Below are positions 52,130 to 61,068 of a stretch of DNA of 64,000 nucleotides, piece by piece. Made by a program: the position numbers and the translations under genes. This DNA is from Roseovarius sp. A-2 (GTDB lineage: Bacteria > Pseudomonadota > Alphaproteobacteria > Rhodobacterales > Rhodobacteraceae). The notes below the pieces were generated by a model, which searched no databases, was not told the origin of the DNA, and saw only the letters and a list, made by a program, of their open reading frames with translations. The first letter of the stretch is position 1. The number at the start of each line of letters is the position of its first letter. The stretch lies in contig NZ_BDIY01000004.1 of NCBI RefSeq assembly GCF_002072155.1, positions 163,228 to 227,227 on the forward strand. Direction: 5' to 3'.

Positions 52130-52467
52130 AGACACCACCCCGCTCTCACCCCCTCTGGCTCGCCTTCCTGTTGCACCGTCTCTCGGGTCTGGCGCTGGCG
52201 CTGTTCCTGCCGGTGCATCTGTGGCTCTTGTCGCAGGCTGTCACGTCACCCGCCACGCTCGACGGCTTTCTCGCCTTCGCCGACCACCCGCTGGCGAAGC
52301 TGGCCGAATTCGGCCTCGTCTTTCTGCTCGCCGTTCACATGGCGGGCGGATTGCGCCTGCTGGCGTTAGAGTTCCTGCCGTGGTCCAACCGGCACAAGAC
52401 CTATGCCGCCGCCGCCATCGGCGCGGCGTTGTTCCTGTCCGGCACATTCTTCCTGAGGGCGATCTGA
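52126..52467 (+). CDS. Sdh/Frd membrane anchor subunit (D-like)
   Basis: The 113-residue protein has three helices. HRLSGLALALFLPVHLWLL and LAVHMAGGLRLLAL carry histidines at the positions expected for heme b coordination in two-anchor complexes. The ATG overlaps the previous stop by 4 nt, and its own stop shares one base with the flavoprotein start. The order B-C-D-A differs from the common sdhCDAB order. Confidence 0.85.
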   Translation: MKTPPRSHPLWLAFLLHRLSGLALALFLPVHLWLLSQAVTSPATLDGFLAFADHPLAKLAEFGLVFLLAVHMAGGLRLLALEFLPWSNRHKTYAAAAIGAALFLSGTFFLRAI

Positions 52468-54221
52468 TGGTGCATATCGACCGGCATGATACCGATATCC
52501 TGATCATCGGCACCGGGGGCGCGGGCCTTTTCGCGGCCCTTCACGCGCAGCAATCGGCCCCCGAGGGCACGCGCATCACCATCGCCGTCAAGGGCCTCAT
52601 TGGCAAAAGCGGCTGCACCCGGATGGTGCAGGGCGGCTATAACGTAGCACTCGGTGGTGGCGACACGGTCGAGCGGCATTTTATGGACACGATCCAGGGC
52701 GGCAAATGGCTGCCCAACCAGGACATGGCGTGGAAGCTGTGTGAACAGGCGGTGGTCCGCATCCACGAGCTGGAAAACGAGATCGGTTGCTATTTCGACC
52801 GCAACCCCGACGGCACCCTGCATCAAAAGGCATTCGCCGGGCAAACCGCCGACCGCACGGTGCACAAGGGCGACCTGACCGGCATCGAGATCATCAGCCG
52901 GTTGATGGAGCAGGTTCTCGCGCGGCCCGTGGACAAGCTACAGGAACACCGCGCGATTGGCCTGATCCCGACGCGGGACGGCCATGCGCTGGCTGGGGTT
53001 CTGTTCATCGACATGCGCACCGGAGGCTTTCGTCTTGTCCGGGCCAAGACGGTGCTGATGGCCACCGGCGGCGGCCCGACCATGTACAAATACAACACCC
53101 CCTCGGGCGACAAGACGATGGACGGACTGGCCATGGCGCTGCGCGCGGGGCTGGAACTCCGCGATATGGAAATGGTGCAGTTTCACCCTACCGGCCTCTT
53201 GGCGGGCGATCACACGCGGATGACCGGCACGGTCCTGGAGGAGGGCTTGCGCGGGGCGGGCGGGCAGCTCCTCAACGGGGCCGAAAACCGCTTCATGTTC
53301 GACTATGACCCCAAGGGCGAGCGCGCCACCCGTGACGTGGTCAGCCGCGCGATCTATGCCGAGATGCGCAAGAACAATACGTCTGCGAATGGTGGCGTAT
53401 TCATCTCCATGTCGCATCTTGGCCCCGACCATGTGCGCGCCAAGTTCCCCGGCATGGTCAAGCGTTGCGCCGATAGCGGGTTCGATCTGGCGGGTGGTCT
53501 GGTCGAGGTGGTGCCGACCGCGCATTACTTCATGGGCGGCGTGGTCGTCGATGCCGACACCCGTACCGCGATGGAGGGGCTCTATGTCGCCGGCGAGGAC
53601 GCAGGCGGCGCGCACGGCTCCAACCGCCTGGGCGGCAATGGCGTGGCCAATTCGACCGTCTATGGCGGCGTGGCGGGTGATGTGATGGGCGCGGATATCC
53701 GCCAAATGGGCGCGCTGCGCGATCCCTGCCCCGAGGCGTTGCAGGCCGAGGTCGACCGTGCCCTGCACCCCCTCAGCCGCAAGCCCGGCCTCGTGCAACC
53801 GATGCGCCACGCCCTGCAAGAGGCGATGTGGGAGGATGTGGGCGTTATGCGCAATGCCACGGGCATGGAACGCGGGCTGACCCGTGTTGGCGAGATTTCC
53901 AAGGAGTTGATGGAGGTCGGCGTTGCGGGCGATGATCTGGCCTTCAACCTCACCTGGCATGACTGGCTGAATCTGCGCTCGCTTTGTGATATATCTGAGG
54001 CGATCACGCTGGCGGCCCTTGCCCGCGAAAATTCGCGTGGGGCCCATTACCGCGAGGATTTCCCCGAAACGGGCGATCTCGATGCGTCCTATTTCACCGT
54101 GGTCACGCAGACGGGCGACGCGCCCGAGGTGCGCCGCCACCCGGTTCAATTCACCAAGGTGCGTCCGGGCGAGACGATCCTGCCCGAGGACGCACCCGAA
54201 ACACTGGTGGCAGCACAATGA
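52467..54221 (+). CDS. Succinate dehydrogenase/fumarate reductase flavoprotein subunit
   Basis: The 584-residue FAD protein has the dinucleotide loop ILIIGTGGAGLFAAL (11-25) and the substrate-site blocks MVQFHPTGLL, MTGTVLEEGLRGAGG and HGSNRLGGNGVANS. In classical SdhA/FrdA the FAD is covalently held by His in a SHTxxAQGG motif; here that region is KSGCTRMVQGG with Cys50 at the His position, so FAD is probably not bound through histidine. This pattern resembles archaeal and thiol:fumarate-reductase-like enzymes. Direction of reaction in vivo is uncertain. The stop overlaps the fumarase alpha start. Confidence 0.92.
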   Translation: MVHIDRHDTDILIIGTGGAGLFAALHAQQSAPEGTRITIAVKGLIGKSGCTRMVQGGYNVALGGGDTVERHFMDTIQGGKWLPNQDMAWKLCEQAVVRIHELENEIGCYFDRNPDGTLHQKAFAGQTADRTVHKGDLTGIEIISRLMEQVLARPVDKLQEHRAIGLIPTRDGHALAGVLFIDMRTGGFRLVRAKTVLMATGGGPTMYKYNTPSGDKTMDGLAMALRAGLELRDMEMVQFHPTGLLAGDHTRMTGTVLEEGLRGAGGQLLNGAENRFMFDYDPKGERATRDVVSRAIYAEMRKNNTSANGGVFISMSHLGPDHVRAKFPGMVKRCADSGFDLAGGLVEVVPTAHYFMGGVVVDADTRTAMEGLYVAGEDAGGAHGSNRLGGNGVANSTVYGGVAGDVMGADIRQMGALRDPCPEALQAEVDRALHPLSRKPGLVQPMRHALQEAMWEDVGVMRNATGMERGLTRVGEISKELMEVGVAGDDLAFNLTWHDWLNLRSLCDISEAITLAALARENSRGAHYREDFPETGDLDASYFTVVTQTGDAPEVRRHPVQFTKVRPGETILPEDAPETLVAAQ

Positions 54222-55177
54222 TACCCATCGACCTGATCGAACGCACCGCCGGGACGCTGATGGACAAGGCGGCGATCGAGATCCCCGACGATTACCTCAC
54301 AGGGCTGCAACACGCGGCCGAGACCGAGGACGGCGATCTATCGTCCTTCGTGCTTCAGGCGATGCTGGAGAATTACAAGGCCGCCAAGGAGGACCGCCGC
54401 GCGATGTGCGGCGATACGGGCTGTCCGCGCTGGTACGTCAAGATGGGCAACGAGACGCAGATCGAGGGTGGGCCGGTGGCGCTTGAGGCCGCCCTCCGCC
54501 GGGCCACGGCGCAGGCGACCGATGGCGTGCCGCTGCGACCCAACCGGGTGCACCCGCTCTGGCGCACCGATCACAATAACAATGTCGGCATCGGCGCGCC
54601 CGAGATCGAATACGGGTATGAGCCGGGGGGCGAGTGGATCGACCTCATCACCGTGCACAAGGGCGGGCTTTTCGGCACCGATTACCGGATGCTGTTCCCC
54701 TCCGACGGGATCGAGGGGATCAAGCGGTTCTATCTCGACAGCCTTGTTGCCTTCGGCAAGCGCGGGTTGGCCTGTCAGCCGGCGATCATCGGGATTGGCC
54801 TCGGCGGCTCCAAGGATACCTGCATGCTGCTGGGCAAGCGCGCCGCCTGCCTGCGCGTGGTGGGCAGCGAAAACCCCGACCCCAAGATCGCCGCACTGGA
54901 GCGCGAGTTCAAGGATCTGGGCAACTCCATCGGCATGGGCGCGATGGGGTTTGTCGGCAAGAATATGGTCATCGATTGCAATATCGAGGTCGGCTATTGC
55001 CACACCGGGGGCATGCAGATGTCGGTGCATGCCTTTTGCCTGTCGTCGCGCCGGGCCGTGGCGCGGGTCTATGCGGACGGCCGGGTGGAGTATCGCACCG
55101 ATCCCGACTGGTTTACCCCGTATCAGCGGCGCGAGACGATTGAATGGCCGGGCACCGCACAGGAGGCCGCCGAATGA
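54218..55177 (+). CDS. Class I fumarate hydratase, alpha subunit (or tartrate dehydratase type)
   Basis: The 319-residue alpha subunit is of a two-subunit [4Fe-4S] hydratase. Three conserved cysteines likely bind the cluster: CGDTGCPRWYV, GGSKDTCMLL and VGYCHTGGMQM. Class I hydratases act on fumarate, mesaconate or L-tartrate and are oxygen-sensitive. Coupling to the Sdh/Frd genes favours fumarate to malate (or the reverse). The ATG overlaps the flavoprotein stop by 4 nt. Confidence 0.9.
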   Translation: MIPIDLIERTAGTLMDKAAIEIPDDYLTGLQHAAETEDGDLSSFVLQAMLENYKAAKEDRRAMCGDTGCPRWYVKMGNETQIEGGPVALEAALRRATAQATDGVPLRPNRVHPLWRTDHNNNVGIGAPEIEYGYEPGGEWIDLITVHKGGLFGTDYRMLFPSDGIEGIKRFYLDSLVAFGKRGLACQPAIIGIGLGGSKDTCMLLGKRAACLRVVGSENPDPKIAALEREFKDLGNSIGMGAMGFVGKNMVIDCNIEVGYCHTGGMQMSVHAFCLSSRRAVARVYADGRVEYRTDPDWFTPYQRRETIEWPGTAQEAAE

Positions 55178-55845
55178 CCAAACCTCGTGAAATCCGGCTG
55201 AGCACGACGCCCACGCCCGAGGCATTGGCCGAGTTGCGCCTCGGCGATATCGTCTATCTCGACGGTCTGCTCTACACCGCGCGCGAGGGGGTTTATAAAC
55301 GCGCGCTGGAAGAGCAGGCGAATATCCCGATGGAACTGCCAAGCGAGAGTGCGGCGAATTTCCATTGCTCGCCTGCCGCGGCGATTCGTTCTGACGGAAG
55401 CTTTGACATGGGGGCGGTGACGGCGACGGCGTCGTTCCGTTTCGCCAAATGGCTGCCGGAATGGATGGAAAAGACCGGCGCACGGCTGATCATCGGCAAG
55501 GGGGGGATGTCCTCCAGGGACTACAAGGAATACTTCGTGCCCAACGGCGCGATTTACCTCTCGACCGTGGGCTACGGCACCGGTGCCTTGCTCGGGCGCG
55601 GGATCGAAAAGGTCGAGGCCGTGCATTGGCGCGACGAACTGGGCCTCGCGCAGGCAATGTGGGTTATCCGCTGCAACAAGATGGGGCCGTTCATCGCGGC
55701 CTCTGACCTTGACGGCAATTGCCTCTTCGAGCGCGAGAACGCCAAGATCGCGCAGAACCTCGAGCGCGTCTACCAAGGCACACGGCCCGCCACCCTCAAA
55801 CGCTATGGCGAGACCGATGACCGCTCGGACGAGGTGATCGGCTAA
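55174..55845 (+). CDS. Class I fumarate hydratase, beta subunit
   Basis: The 223-residue beta subunit has the signature blocks RLGDIVYLDGLLYTAREG, IIGKGGMSS and YGTGALLGRGIEKVEAVHW. It completes the hydratase with the preceding gene, overlapping by 4 nt. The M-T-K-P-R-E start is preferred over a longer reading inside the alpha gene. The operon ends here; a weak 8-bp inverted repeat (GCGATTTC/GAAATCGC) follows at 55847-55890. Confidence 0.9.
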   Translation: MTKPREIRLSTTPTPEALAELRLGDIVYLDGLLYTAREGVYKRALEEQANIPMELPSESAANFHCSPAAAIRSDGSFDMGAVTATASFRFAKWLPEWMEKTGARLIIGKGGMSSRDYKEYFVPNGAIYLSTVGYGTGALLGRGIEKVEAVHWRDELGLAQAMWVIRCNKMGPFIAASDLDGNCLFERENAKIAQNLERVYQGTRPATLKRYGETDDRSDEVIG

Positions 55846-55919
55846 AGCGATTTCAGAGAAATTTGATAGACTTTTTCGGTTCGAAATCGCGCAAGAATCT
55901 CTAGCGCCAGGCCAATCGC

Positions 55920-56957
55920 TCAGCCGCCGCAAATCCCCTGCAATCGCAGCCAGTCGCCATCGCTCAGCAGCGGGGGCGGCGGCTCTGCGCCGCGTGCGAA
56001 GGGATCGGCCTCGATCAGGCCCAGAACCGTCTCGCCGGTGATGTCGCGGGCATAGGCATAGGGTTTGGCGCGCACCTGCCAATGGGCGAAACCCTCGAGC
56101 ATCGCCGCCTCCGGCGGGGCCTCGGGCGGGAATTTCAACAGCCGCTCGGCATGAGCGCGCAGGGTTTCCTCGGTCAATTGACCGGTCGCCAGCAGCCGCA
56201 GGCTCGCCATCGGCCCGGCATCGGCCAGAAGCCGGTCGAGCGGGTCGCGGGCCTCGGCACGCAGATAGGCGGCAATGATATGGCCCGCGACCACGTCGGG
56301 CTCGTCATGATCCTCGACCAGATCGGCATTGATCATCACCGTGCCGCCGGGCAGGCGCAGGGTCTCTGCCACCCCGTTCCGGACGACCATGAACCGCGTA
56401 CCCCCTTGGCGCGGCGGCAGGCGACGCGCGAGGGCAGCAAGCGCGGCGTTGCTGCCGGGGGCACGGCAGGCGGGTCCGGTCGCGCGCTGCAAATGCGTGA
56501 CGAGCGTCTGCCCGATCTCGGCCCGTTTGACCGCCGGCACCACCCGCAGCGCATGATCCCGCGCGGCACCCGGCAGCCAGAGAAGCGCCAGCAGGATCAC
56601 CGCCGCCACGCTGGCCAGCACGCCATAGAGCCGTAGCCGTCCGGGGCGCGGTCGTTGCCGGGCAATCGCATTGCGCAGGGTTTCGATGGCGGCGATCATG
56701 TCGGTCTCGTCCTCGGGCAGTTCCAGCGTCTCGCCGGGGTCGCCGTCGGGGTGATAGATCGCCGGTCTCTGCCCCGGATTGGCCCGCGCAATGGCGGCGA
56801 TCGACCAATGCGCCTGCACCCGCTCGCGCATATCCGTCATGGTCAGCGTCGCCTCGCCGACCGAAACGATCACATCGATGCGCTGCGCCTCCGCGTCGGC
56901 GCGCCACAGGCCCGCCGCTTCGAGCCGCTGGTATTTGCTGAGTGCCGTTTTCGCCAT
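55920..56957 (-). CDS. Hypothetical single-pass membrane protein
   Basis: The 345-residue protein has a cytosolic N-terminal domain (MAKTALSKYQRLEAAGLWR, about 1-110), one membrane helix (about 111-130, LASVAAVILLALLWLPGA) and a C-terminal domain. The latter contains GGTVMINADLVEDHDEPDVVAGHIIAAYLRA-like text, laid out like an M48 peptidase but without an HExxH zinc motif. It may be a catalytically dead peptidase relative conserved in Rhodobacteraceae. It is divergent from the nitrilase-family gene. Confidence 0.75.
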   Translation of the reverse strand: MAKTALSKYQRLEAAGLWRADAEAQRIDVIVSVGEATLTMTDMRERVQAHWSIAAIARANPGQRPAIYHPDGDPGETLELPEDETDMIAAIETLRNAIARQRPRPGRLRLYGVLASVAAVILLALLWLPGAARDHALRVVPAVKRAEIGQTLVTHLQRATGPACRAPGSNAALAALARRLPPRQGGTRFMVVRNGVAETLRLPGGTVMINADLVEDHDEPDVVAGHIIAAYLRAEARDPLDRLLADAGPMASLRLLATGQLTEETLRAHAERLLKFPPEAPPEAAMLEGFAHWQVRAKPYAYARDITGETVLGLIEADPFARGAEPPPPLLSDGDWLRLQGICGG

Positions 56958-57079
56958 ATGTGGGGCTGCCCTGCCTCGTTAAGTCAGGTGATAGCACGGT
57001 TGCGCACAGAGCGGCAATCGCTCGACGCGACCCGCCCGAGAGATTACAACGGCGTCAAATGCCGCACGTGAGGACCGAC

Positions 57080-57964
57080 ATGAAAATCGCCACCGCCGCC
57101 TATCCGCTGGATGCCCTGACACGCTGGGCCGATTATGCCGCCAAAATCACCGACTGGGTGGCCGACGCAGCCGATCAGGGGGCCGATCTTGCGGTCTTTC
57201 CCGAATACGGCGCGATGGAACTGGCGATGCTCGACGGGCCCGAGGCGGCGGGCGATCTGGAACGCTCGCTGCATGCGGTCTCGAACCGGATCGCGGATGT
57301 AGACGATCTGCACAGCACTCTGGCGGCCAGGCATGGGCTACACATCGTCGCGGCCTCGGCCCCGGTGTTCGACCCCGATCTCGGGCCGCGCCCGGTCAAC
57401 CGCGCGCGGCTGTTCACCCCCTCAGGGAGTTGCGGCGTACAGGACAAGCAGATCATGACCCGGTTCGAGCGTGAAGAGTGGAACGTGGTGCCGGGCGGGC
57501 CGCTGCGCCTGTTTGACACGGGCCTCGGCAAGATCGGCATCCTGATCTGCTACGACAGCGAATTCCCCCTGCTGGGCCGCGCCCTGCAGGACGCGGATAT
57601 GCTCGTCGTGCCCTCCTGCACCGAGGCGCTGACCGGCTATTGGCGGGTGCGCATCGGCGCGATGGCCCGCGCGCTTGAAATGCAATGCGTCACCGTCATG
57701 TCCTCGACCGTGGGCGATGCGGGATGGTCGCCGGCGGTGGATGAAAATACCGGCATGGGCGGCGTGTTCGGCCCGCCCGACAGGGGCTTTCCGCCGACCG
57801 GCGTGATCGCCGAGGGCAGGCTCAACCACCCTGGCTGGACGCTGGCCGAAGTGGACCTCGGCCGCGTCGCGCATGTCCGCGACGACGGCGTCGTGCTCAA
57901 CCGCCGCCACTGGGCCGAACAGGCGGGCCGCGACATGCAGGTCACATCTGTGCCGCTCGGGTGA
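57080..57964 (+). CDS. Carbon-nitrogen hydrolase (nitrilase superfamily)
   Basis: The 294-residue amidase-like enzyme has the Glu-Lys-Cys triad: Glu in LAVFPEYGAME, Lys in VQDKQIMTRFE and Cys in ILICYDSEFPLL. It hydrolyses a linear amide or similar C-N bond; the substrate is unknown. The ATG at 57080 gives MKIATAAYPLDAL, the usual N-terminus. It stands alone before infA. Confidence 0.92.
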   Translation: MKIATAAYPLDALTRWADYAAKITDWVADAADQGADLAVFPEYGAMELAMLDGPEAAGDLERSLHAVSNRIADVDDLHSTLAARHGLHIVAASAPVFDPDLGPRPVNRARLFTPSGSCGVQDKQIMTRFEREEWNVVPGGPLRLFDTGLGKIGILICYDSEFPLLGRALQDADMLVVPSCTEALTGYWRVRIGAMARALEMQCVTVMSSTVGDAGWSPAVDENTGMGGVFGPPDRGFPPTGVIAEGRLNHPGWTLAEVDLGRVAHVRDDGVVLNRRHWAEQAGRDMQVTSVPLG

Positions 57965-58048
57965 ATATGCCCTTGAAAAAAACGTCAAACGGGCGCATTT
58001 ACTAGCGCGTTCCGCGAAACCGGCGGGACGGAAAAGCAAGGAGAGACC

Positions 58049-58267
58049 ATGGCCAAGGAAGACACGCTCGAATTCCCCGGTGTCGTCAAGGAACTCCTGC
58101 CGAATGCGACATTCAGGGTCGAGCTTGAGAACGGCCATGAGATCATCGCACATACGGCAGGCAAGATGCGCAAGAACCGCATCCGCGTTCTGGCAGGCGA
58201 CAAAGTGCAGGTGGAAATGACCCCCTATGATCTGACCAAGGGTCGGATCAACTACCGCTTCAAGTAA
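58049..58267 (+). CDS. infA: Translation initiation factor IF-1
   Basis: The 72-residue OB-fold protein begins [19 protein letters not shown] and ends GRINYRFK, an unmistakable IF-1. It binds the ribosomal A site during initiation. GGAGAG lies a few bases before the ATG. A possible promoter with TTGAAA at 57973 lies in the 84-bp spacer upstream. The next small gene begins 3 bp after its stop. Confidence 0.98.
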   Translation: MAKEDTLEFPGVVKELLPNATFRVELENGHEIIAHTAGKMRKNRIRVLAGDKVQVEMTPYDLTKGRINYRFK

Positions 58268-58269
58268 GC

Positions 58270-58461
58270 TTGGCGCGCAGCCCGGAGTATGTTCACGCCT
58301 TTCGGGCAGCCTCCAAAGAGGCGGTCTCGTATGTGCATGAATTGGCTAATGAAATGAGCGATCCGCAGGCAAGGGCGGCACTCAACTCTGCTGCGTTTGG
58401 CTTGGGCGTTCACCTGCGCGGGCGCGCGAATGCGATAGAAGACAAGGCAACGCCGGAATGA
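58270..58461 (+). CDS. Small hypothetical protein between infA and maf
   Basis: A 63-residue frame starting at a TTG reads [19 protein letters not shown], then [20 protein letters not shown] and ends 4 nt into maf (ATGA). It is helical, without known motifs. The reading frame is uninterrupted and the end overlap with maf suggests real translation, but the TTG start has only a weak ribosome site, so the N-terminus is uncertain; an ATG at 58353 would leave only a short peptide. Confidence 0.5.
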   Translation: MARSPEYVHAFRAASKEAVSYVHELANEMSDPQARAALNSAAFGLGVHLRGRANAIEDKATPE

Positions 58462-59036
58462 AATTGATCCTCGGATCGGGCAGCCCGCGCCGCCGGGATC
58501 TGTTGGCGCAGATCGGCGTCGTGGCGGATGACATCCGCCCGCCCGAGATCGACGAAACCCCCGCCAAAGGCGAGCTGCCACGCCCCTACTGCACCCGCAT
58601 GGCGCGGGAAAAGGCGGGGGCGGTCACGGCGAGTGACGACGATATCGTCTTGGCGGCCGATACCACCGTGGCCCTTGGCCGCCGGATTCTCGGCAAGCCC
58701 GAGTCGGCGGCGGAGGCCGCACAGTTCCTGCTCGCGCTCTCGGGGCGCCGTCACCGGGTGATCACTGCCGTCGCCGTGCGCCGTGGCGCGCAGATCTGGG
58801 AGCGCGACGTGGTGACCGCCGTGCGGATGAAGCGCCTGTCGGATGAGGACCTCAACGCCTATCTCGCCTCGGGTGACTGGCAGGGCAAGGCGGGGGGATA
58901 TGGCATTCAGGGCCCCGCCGGGGCGCTGATCCCGTGGATCTCGGGCTCGTTCACCGCCGTCGTCGGCCTGCCCCTGGCCGAGACCGCCGGGCTTTTGCAG
59001 ACGGCAGGCTATCCCCTCTGGAAGGACGCCCAATGA
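58458..59036 (+). CDS. maf: Maf-type nucleotide pyrophosphatase
   Basis: The 192-residue house-cleaning pyrophosphatase acts on non-canonical or modified nucleoside triphosphates (dTTP/UTP type in many members). [16 protein letters not shown] at the start, the metal-binding [11 protein letters not shown] and [10 protein letters not shown] are the signature blocks. It lies in the conserved order infA-maf-rng-yacG and overlaps rng by 4 nt. Confidence 0.95.
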   Translation: MKLILGSGSPRRRDLLAQIGVVADDIRPPEIDETPAKGELPRPYCTRMAREKAGAVTASDDDIVLAADTTVALGRRILGKPESAAEAAQFLLALSGRRHRVITAVAVRRGAQIWERDVVTAVRMKRLSDEDLNAYLASGDWQGKAGGYGIQGPAGALIPWISGSFTAVVGLPLAETAGLLQTAGYPLWKDAQ

Positions 59037-60058
59037 CCGGCCGCACCATCGCCCTCGATCATATCAATGGGGCCGCAGCCGCCGCCCTCACGGTCGATGG
59101 CAGGCTTGACGATCTGCTGATCGATTCGGATCAGCCCCGCCCCGGTGCCATCTACCGCGCCATCGCCGACCGGCCCGTGAAGGGACAAGGCGGCATGTTC
59201 CTGCGCACCCCCGATGGCTCGGCGTTCTTGCGGCAGGTCAAGGGCCTCGCCCCCGGTCAGCCGCTGCTGGTGCAGGTCACCGGCTATGCGGAACCGGGCA
59301 AGGCGCTACCCGTGACGGTAAAACTGCTATTCAAGAGCCGCTATGCCATCGTCACGCCGGACGCCCCGGGGCTGAACGTGTCACGCGCGATCAAGGACGA
59401 CGATCTGCGCGACATGCTGTTGCAGATCGCCCATGCGGAAATGGGCGAAGGCGACATGGGCCTGATCCTGCGCTCGGCCTGCGCCGAGGGGGATGCAGAC
59501 GAGATTGCCGCGGACATTCGCACGATGCAGGATCTGGCCCGCGCGGTTCTGGACGATGCCGTCGGGCGCGAGCCTGAAAAGCTGACCGAGGGCGATGGCC
59601 CGCATGCCCTCGCCTGGCGGGACTGGGCAGAGCCCTCGCAGGTGATCACCGATCCGGGGTGCTTCGCCACACTCGGGGTGCTTGATCAGATCGACGGGCT
59701 CAGCAACGCGCAAGTGCCGCTGCCCGGTGGTGCCTCGTATTACGTGGAACCAACCCGTGCGCTTGTCGCGGTGGATGTGAATACCGGCGGCGATGCCAGC
59801 CCGGCTGCGGGGCTCAAGGCCAATCTCGCCATGGCCCGCGACCTGCCCCGGCAATTGCGCCTGCGGGGCTTGGGCGGGCAGATCACGCTCGACCTCGCAC
59901 CGATGCCCAAGAAAGACCGCCGCACATTCGAGACCACCTTGCGCGCAGCTTTCCGCAAGGATGCGACCGAAACCGCCCTTGCGGGATGGACCCCGCTGGG
60001 CCATTTTGAACTGCAACGCAAACGCGACCGGCTGCCGCTGACTGACATGCTGAAATGA
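59033..60058 (+). CDS. rng: Ribonuclease E/G family protein, short form
   Basis: The 341-residue endoribonuclease family member carries the catalytic acid region in [13 protein letters not shown] and [14 protein letters not shown]. It ends shortly after the catalytic core (PLTDMLK) and lacks the CPxC zinc-link of E. coli RNase E/G. The N-terminal S1-like part is about 30-115. The ATG at 59033 overlaps the maf stop by 4 nt; the frame extends further upstream inside maf but does not match the family. The stop overlaps yacG. Confidence 0.9.
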   Translation: MTGRTIALDHINGAAAAALTVDGRLDDLLIDSDQPRPGAIYRAIADRPVKGQGGMFLRTPDGSAFLRQVKGLAPGQPLLVQVTGYAEPGKALPVTVKLLFKSRYAIVTPDAPGLNVSRAIKDDDLRDMLLQIAHAEMGEGDMGLILRSACAEGDADEIAADIRTMQDLARAVLDDAVGREPEKLTEGDGPHALAWRDWAEPSQVITDPGCFATLGVLDQIDGLSNAQVPLPGGASYYVEPTRALVAVDVNTGGDASPAAGLKANLAMARDLPRQLRLRGLGGQITLDLAPMPKKDRRTFETTLRAAFRKDATETALAGWTPLGHFELQRKRDRLPLTDMLK

Positions 60059-60237
60059 CCTGCCCGATCTGCAAGAAACCCACCGACACAAGCTATCGCC
60101 CGTTCTGCTCCAAGCGCTGCGCCGATGTCGATCTCGGGAGGTGGTTCAGCGGCGATTACGCGGTGCCCTCCACCGATCCCGAGGATGTCGAGACGGCCCT
60201 GGACGCCGCAGACCAAGAGCCGCAGAAACCCCATTGA
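60055..60237 (+). CDS. yacG: DNA gyrase inhibitor YacG
   Basis: The 60-residue zinc protein has four cysteines, CPIC and CSKRC, and the following ADVDLGRWFSGDY block, typical of YacG, which binds GyrB and blocks DNA access. It overlaps the rng stop by 4 nt. The C-terminal tail is acidic. Confidence 0.93.
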   Translation: MTCPICKKPTDTSYRPFCSKRCADVDLGRWFSGDYAVPSTDPEDVETALDAADQEPQKPH

Positions 60238-60315
60238 TTTTTTGCGCATACCCTCTGGACACCCCGCCCCGCCTCGCCTAAGACACGCTCACCCGAAGGC
60301 CCCGCCTTCTCCCGT

Positions 60316-60390
60316 GCCCGGGTAGCTCAGGGGTAGAGCAGTGGATTGAAAATCCTCGTGTCGGTGGTTCGATTCCGCCCCCGGGCACCA
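60316..60390 (+). tRNA. tRNA-Phe (GAA)
   Basis: The 75-nt sequence folds as a tRNA: acceptor GCCCGGG pairs with CCCGGGC, the D loop contains AGCTCAGGGGTAGAGC, the anticodon loop TTGAAAA gives GAA, and the T arm has GGTTCGATTCC. CCA is encoded. The anticodon stem GTGGA/TCCTC includes a T-T mismatch. It marks the boundary between conserved core genes on the left and accessory DNA on the right. Confidence 0.97.
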
Positions 60391-61068
60391 TTATCTTTTC
60401 TCGAAAAACAGACAGAGCCTTAAAAATAAGGGGTTTGGTGAAAGTTGTGGGTCAAGAGGGCGGGTTTTGCTACACATTTTGCCCCACAGATTGCTCCACA
60501 TCAGTATCGCACTGCAGGCTGCAGTCCTCCAATACGCCGACGGGTCATTCAGGAGCGCGCGGGCCGCATGACGGCCCAGCAGGTCGAGAGGGTGTATATC
60601 GCGATCGTCTTCCGCGGCCTCATCTGATGCCGCAATAGCGGCGAAATCCATAACCATGGGTCCCATTTTGCTGATCTCCTCTTCTCAACTGAATTGGAGA
60701 TACGCCCCGGAAATGACCCAACCAAACGCCCGCCAAATTTTCTTCAATGAGTTTCGAGAGCTGCGCGGGGACCTATATTCTTTCCAGGCAGGGCTCTTTG
60801 GAGCGCCGAGTTGATGCTGCGGGATATTAGGCTGGTCAGAAGGATAGCCGCCACGACCTCCTGCCAAAACACCACCTCAAGCGTTGGGGTCGTTCGCCGT
60901 CCGGGCGTTCATTTGACTGCGAAGAGGGGCTGGAAACGGTCGGCCGGGTTCGCTCCGGTCCGTATCGAACCCGAAGATGCCCCAGGGTCGCTAAACATAG
61001 AGCCGGGAATTGACCCGGTGGGTCTGCGACGCGCATTGGGATGGGGCCGCCGGGAAACCATTGCCGCC
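60391..61068. other. 678-bp region after tRNA-Phe without a clear gene
   Basis: Only weak candidates are seen. A minus-strand frame 60391-60666 (91 residues, MGPMVMDFAAIAASDEAAED) has AGGAG 9 nt before its ATG but runs right up to the tRNA end. A plus-strand 33-codon frame at 60713-60814 (MTQPNARQIFFNEFRELRG) has a GGAG site. Neither has a recognisable family. Three tandem 12-bp repeats lie at 60465-60500. Base composition is lower in GC than the left side. Confidence 0.5.
60465..60500. repeat. Three tandem 12-bp direct repeats beside tRNA-Phe
   Basis: TTTTGCTACACA, TTTTGCCCCACA and GATTGCTCCACA follow each other exactly, sharing the core TTGCyxCACA. They begin 75 bp after the tRNA 3' end. 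Their number, size and place resemble arm-type binding sites of tyrosine integrases at an island end. Confidence 0.65.

Noticed and set aside
55847..55890. Terminator after the fumarase beta gene
   Set aside because: Only an 8-bp inverted repeat with a 28-nt loop and no following T-run; too weak to call.
60391..60666. 91-residue minus-strand frame next to tRNA-Phe as an integrase end
   Set aside because: No tyrosine recombinase motif (R..HxxR..Y) could be found; kept only as a weak candidate inside the region note.
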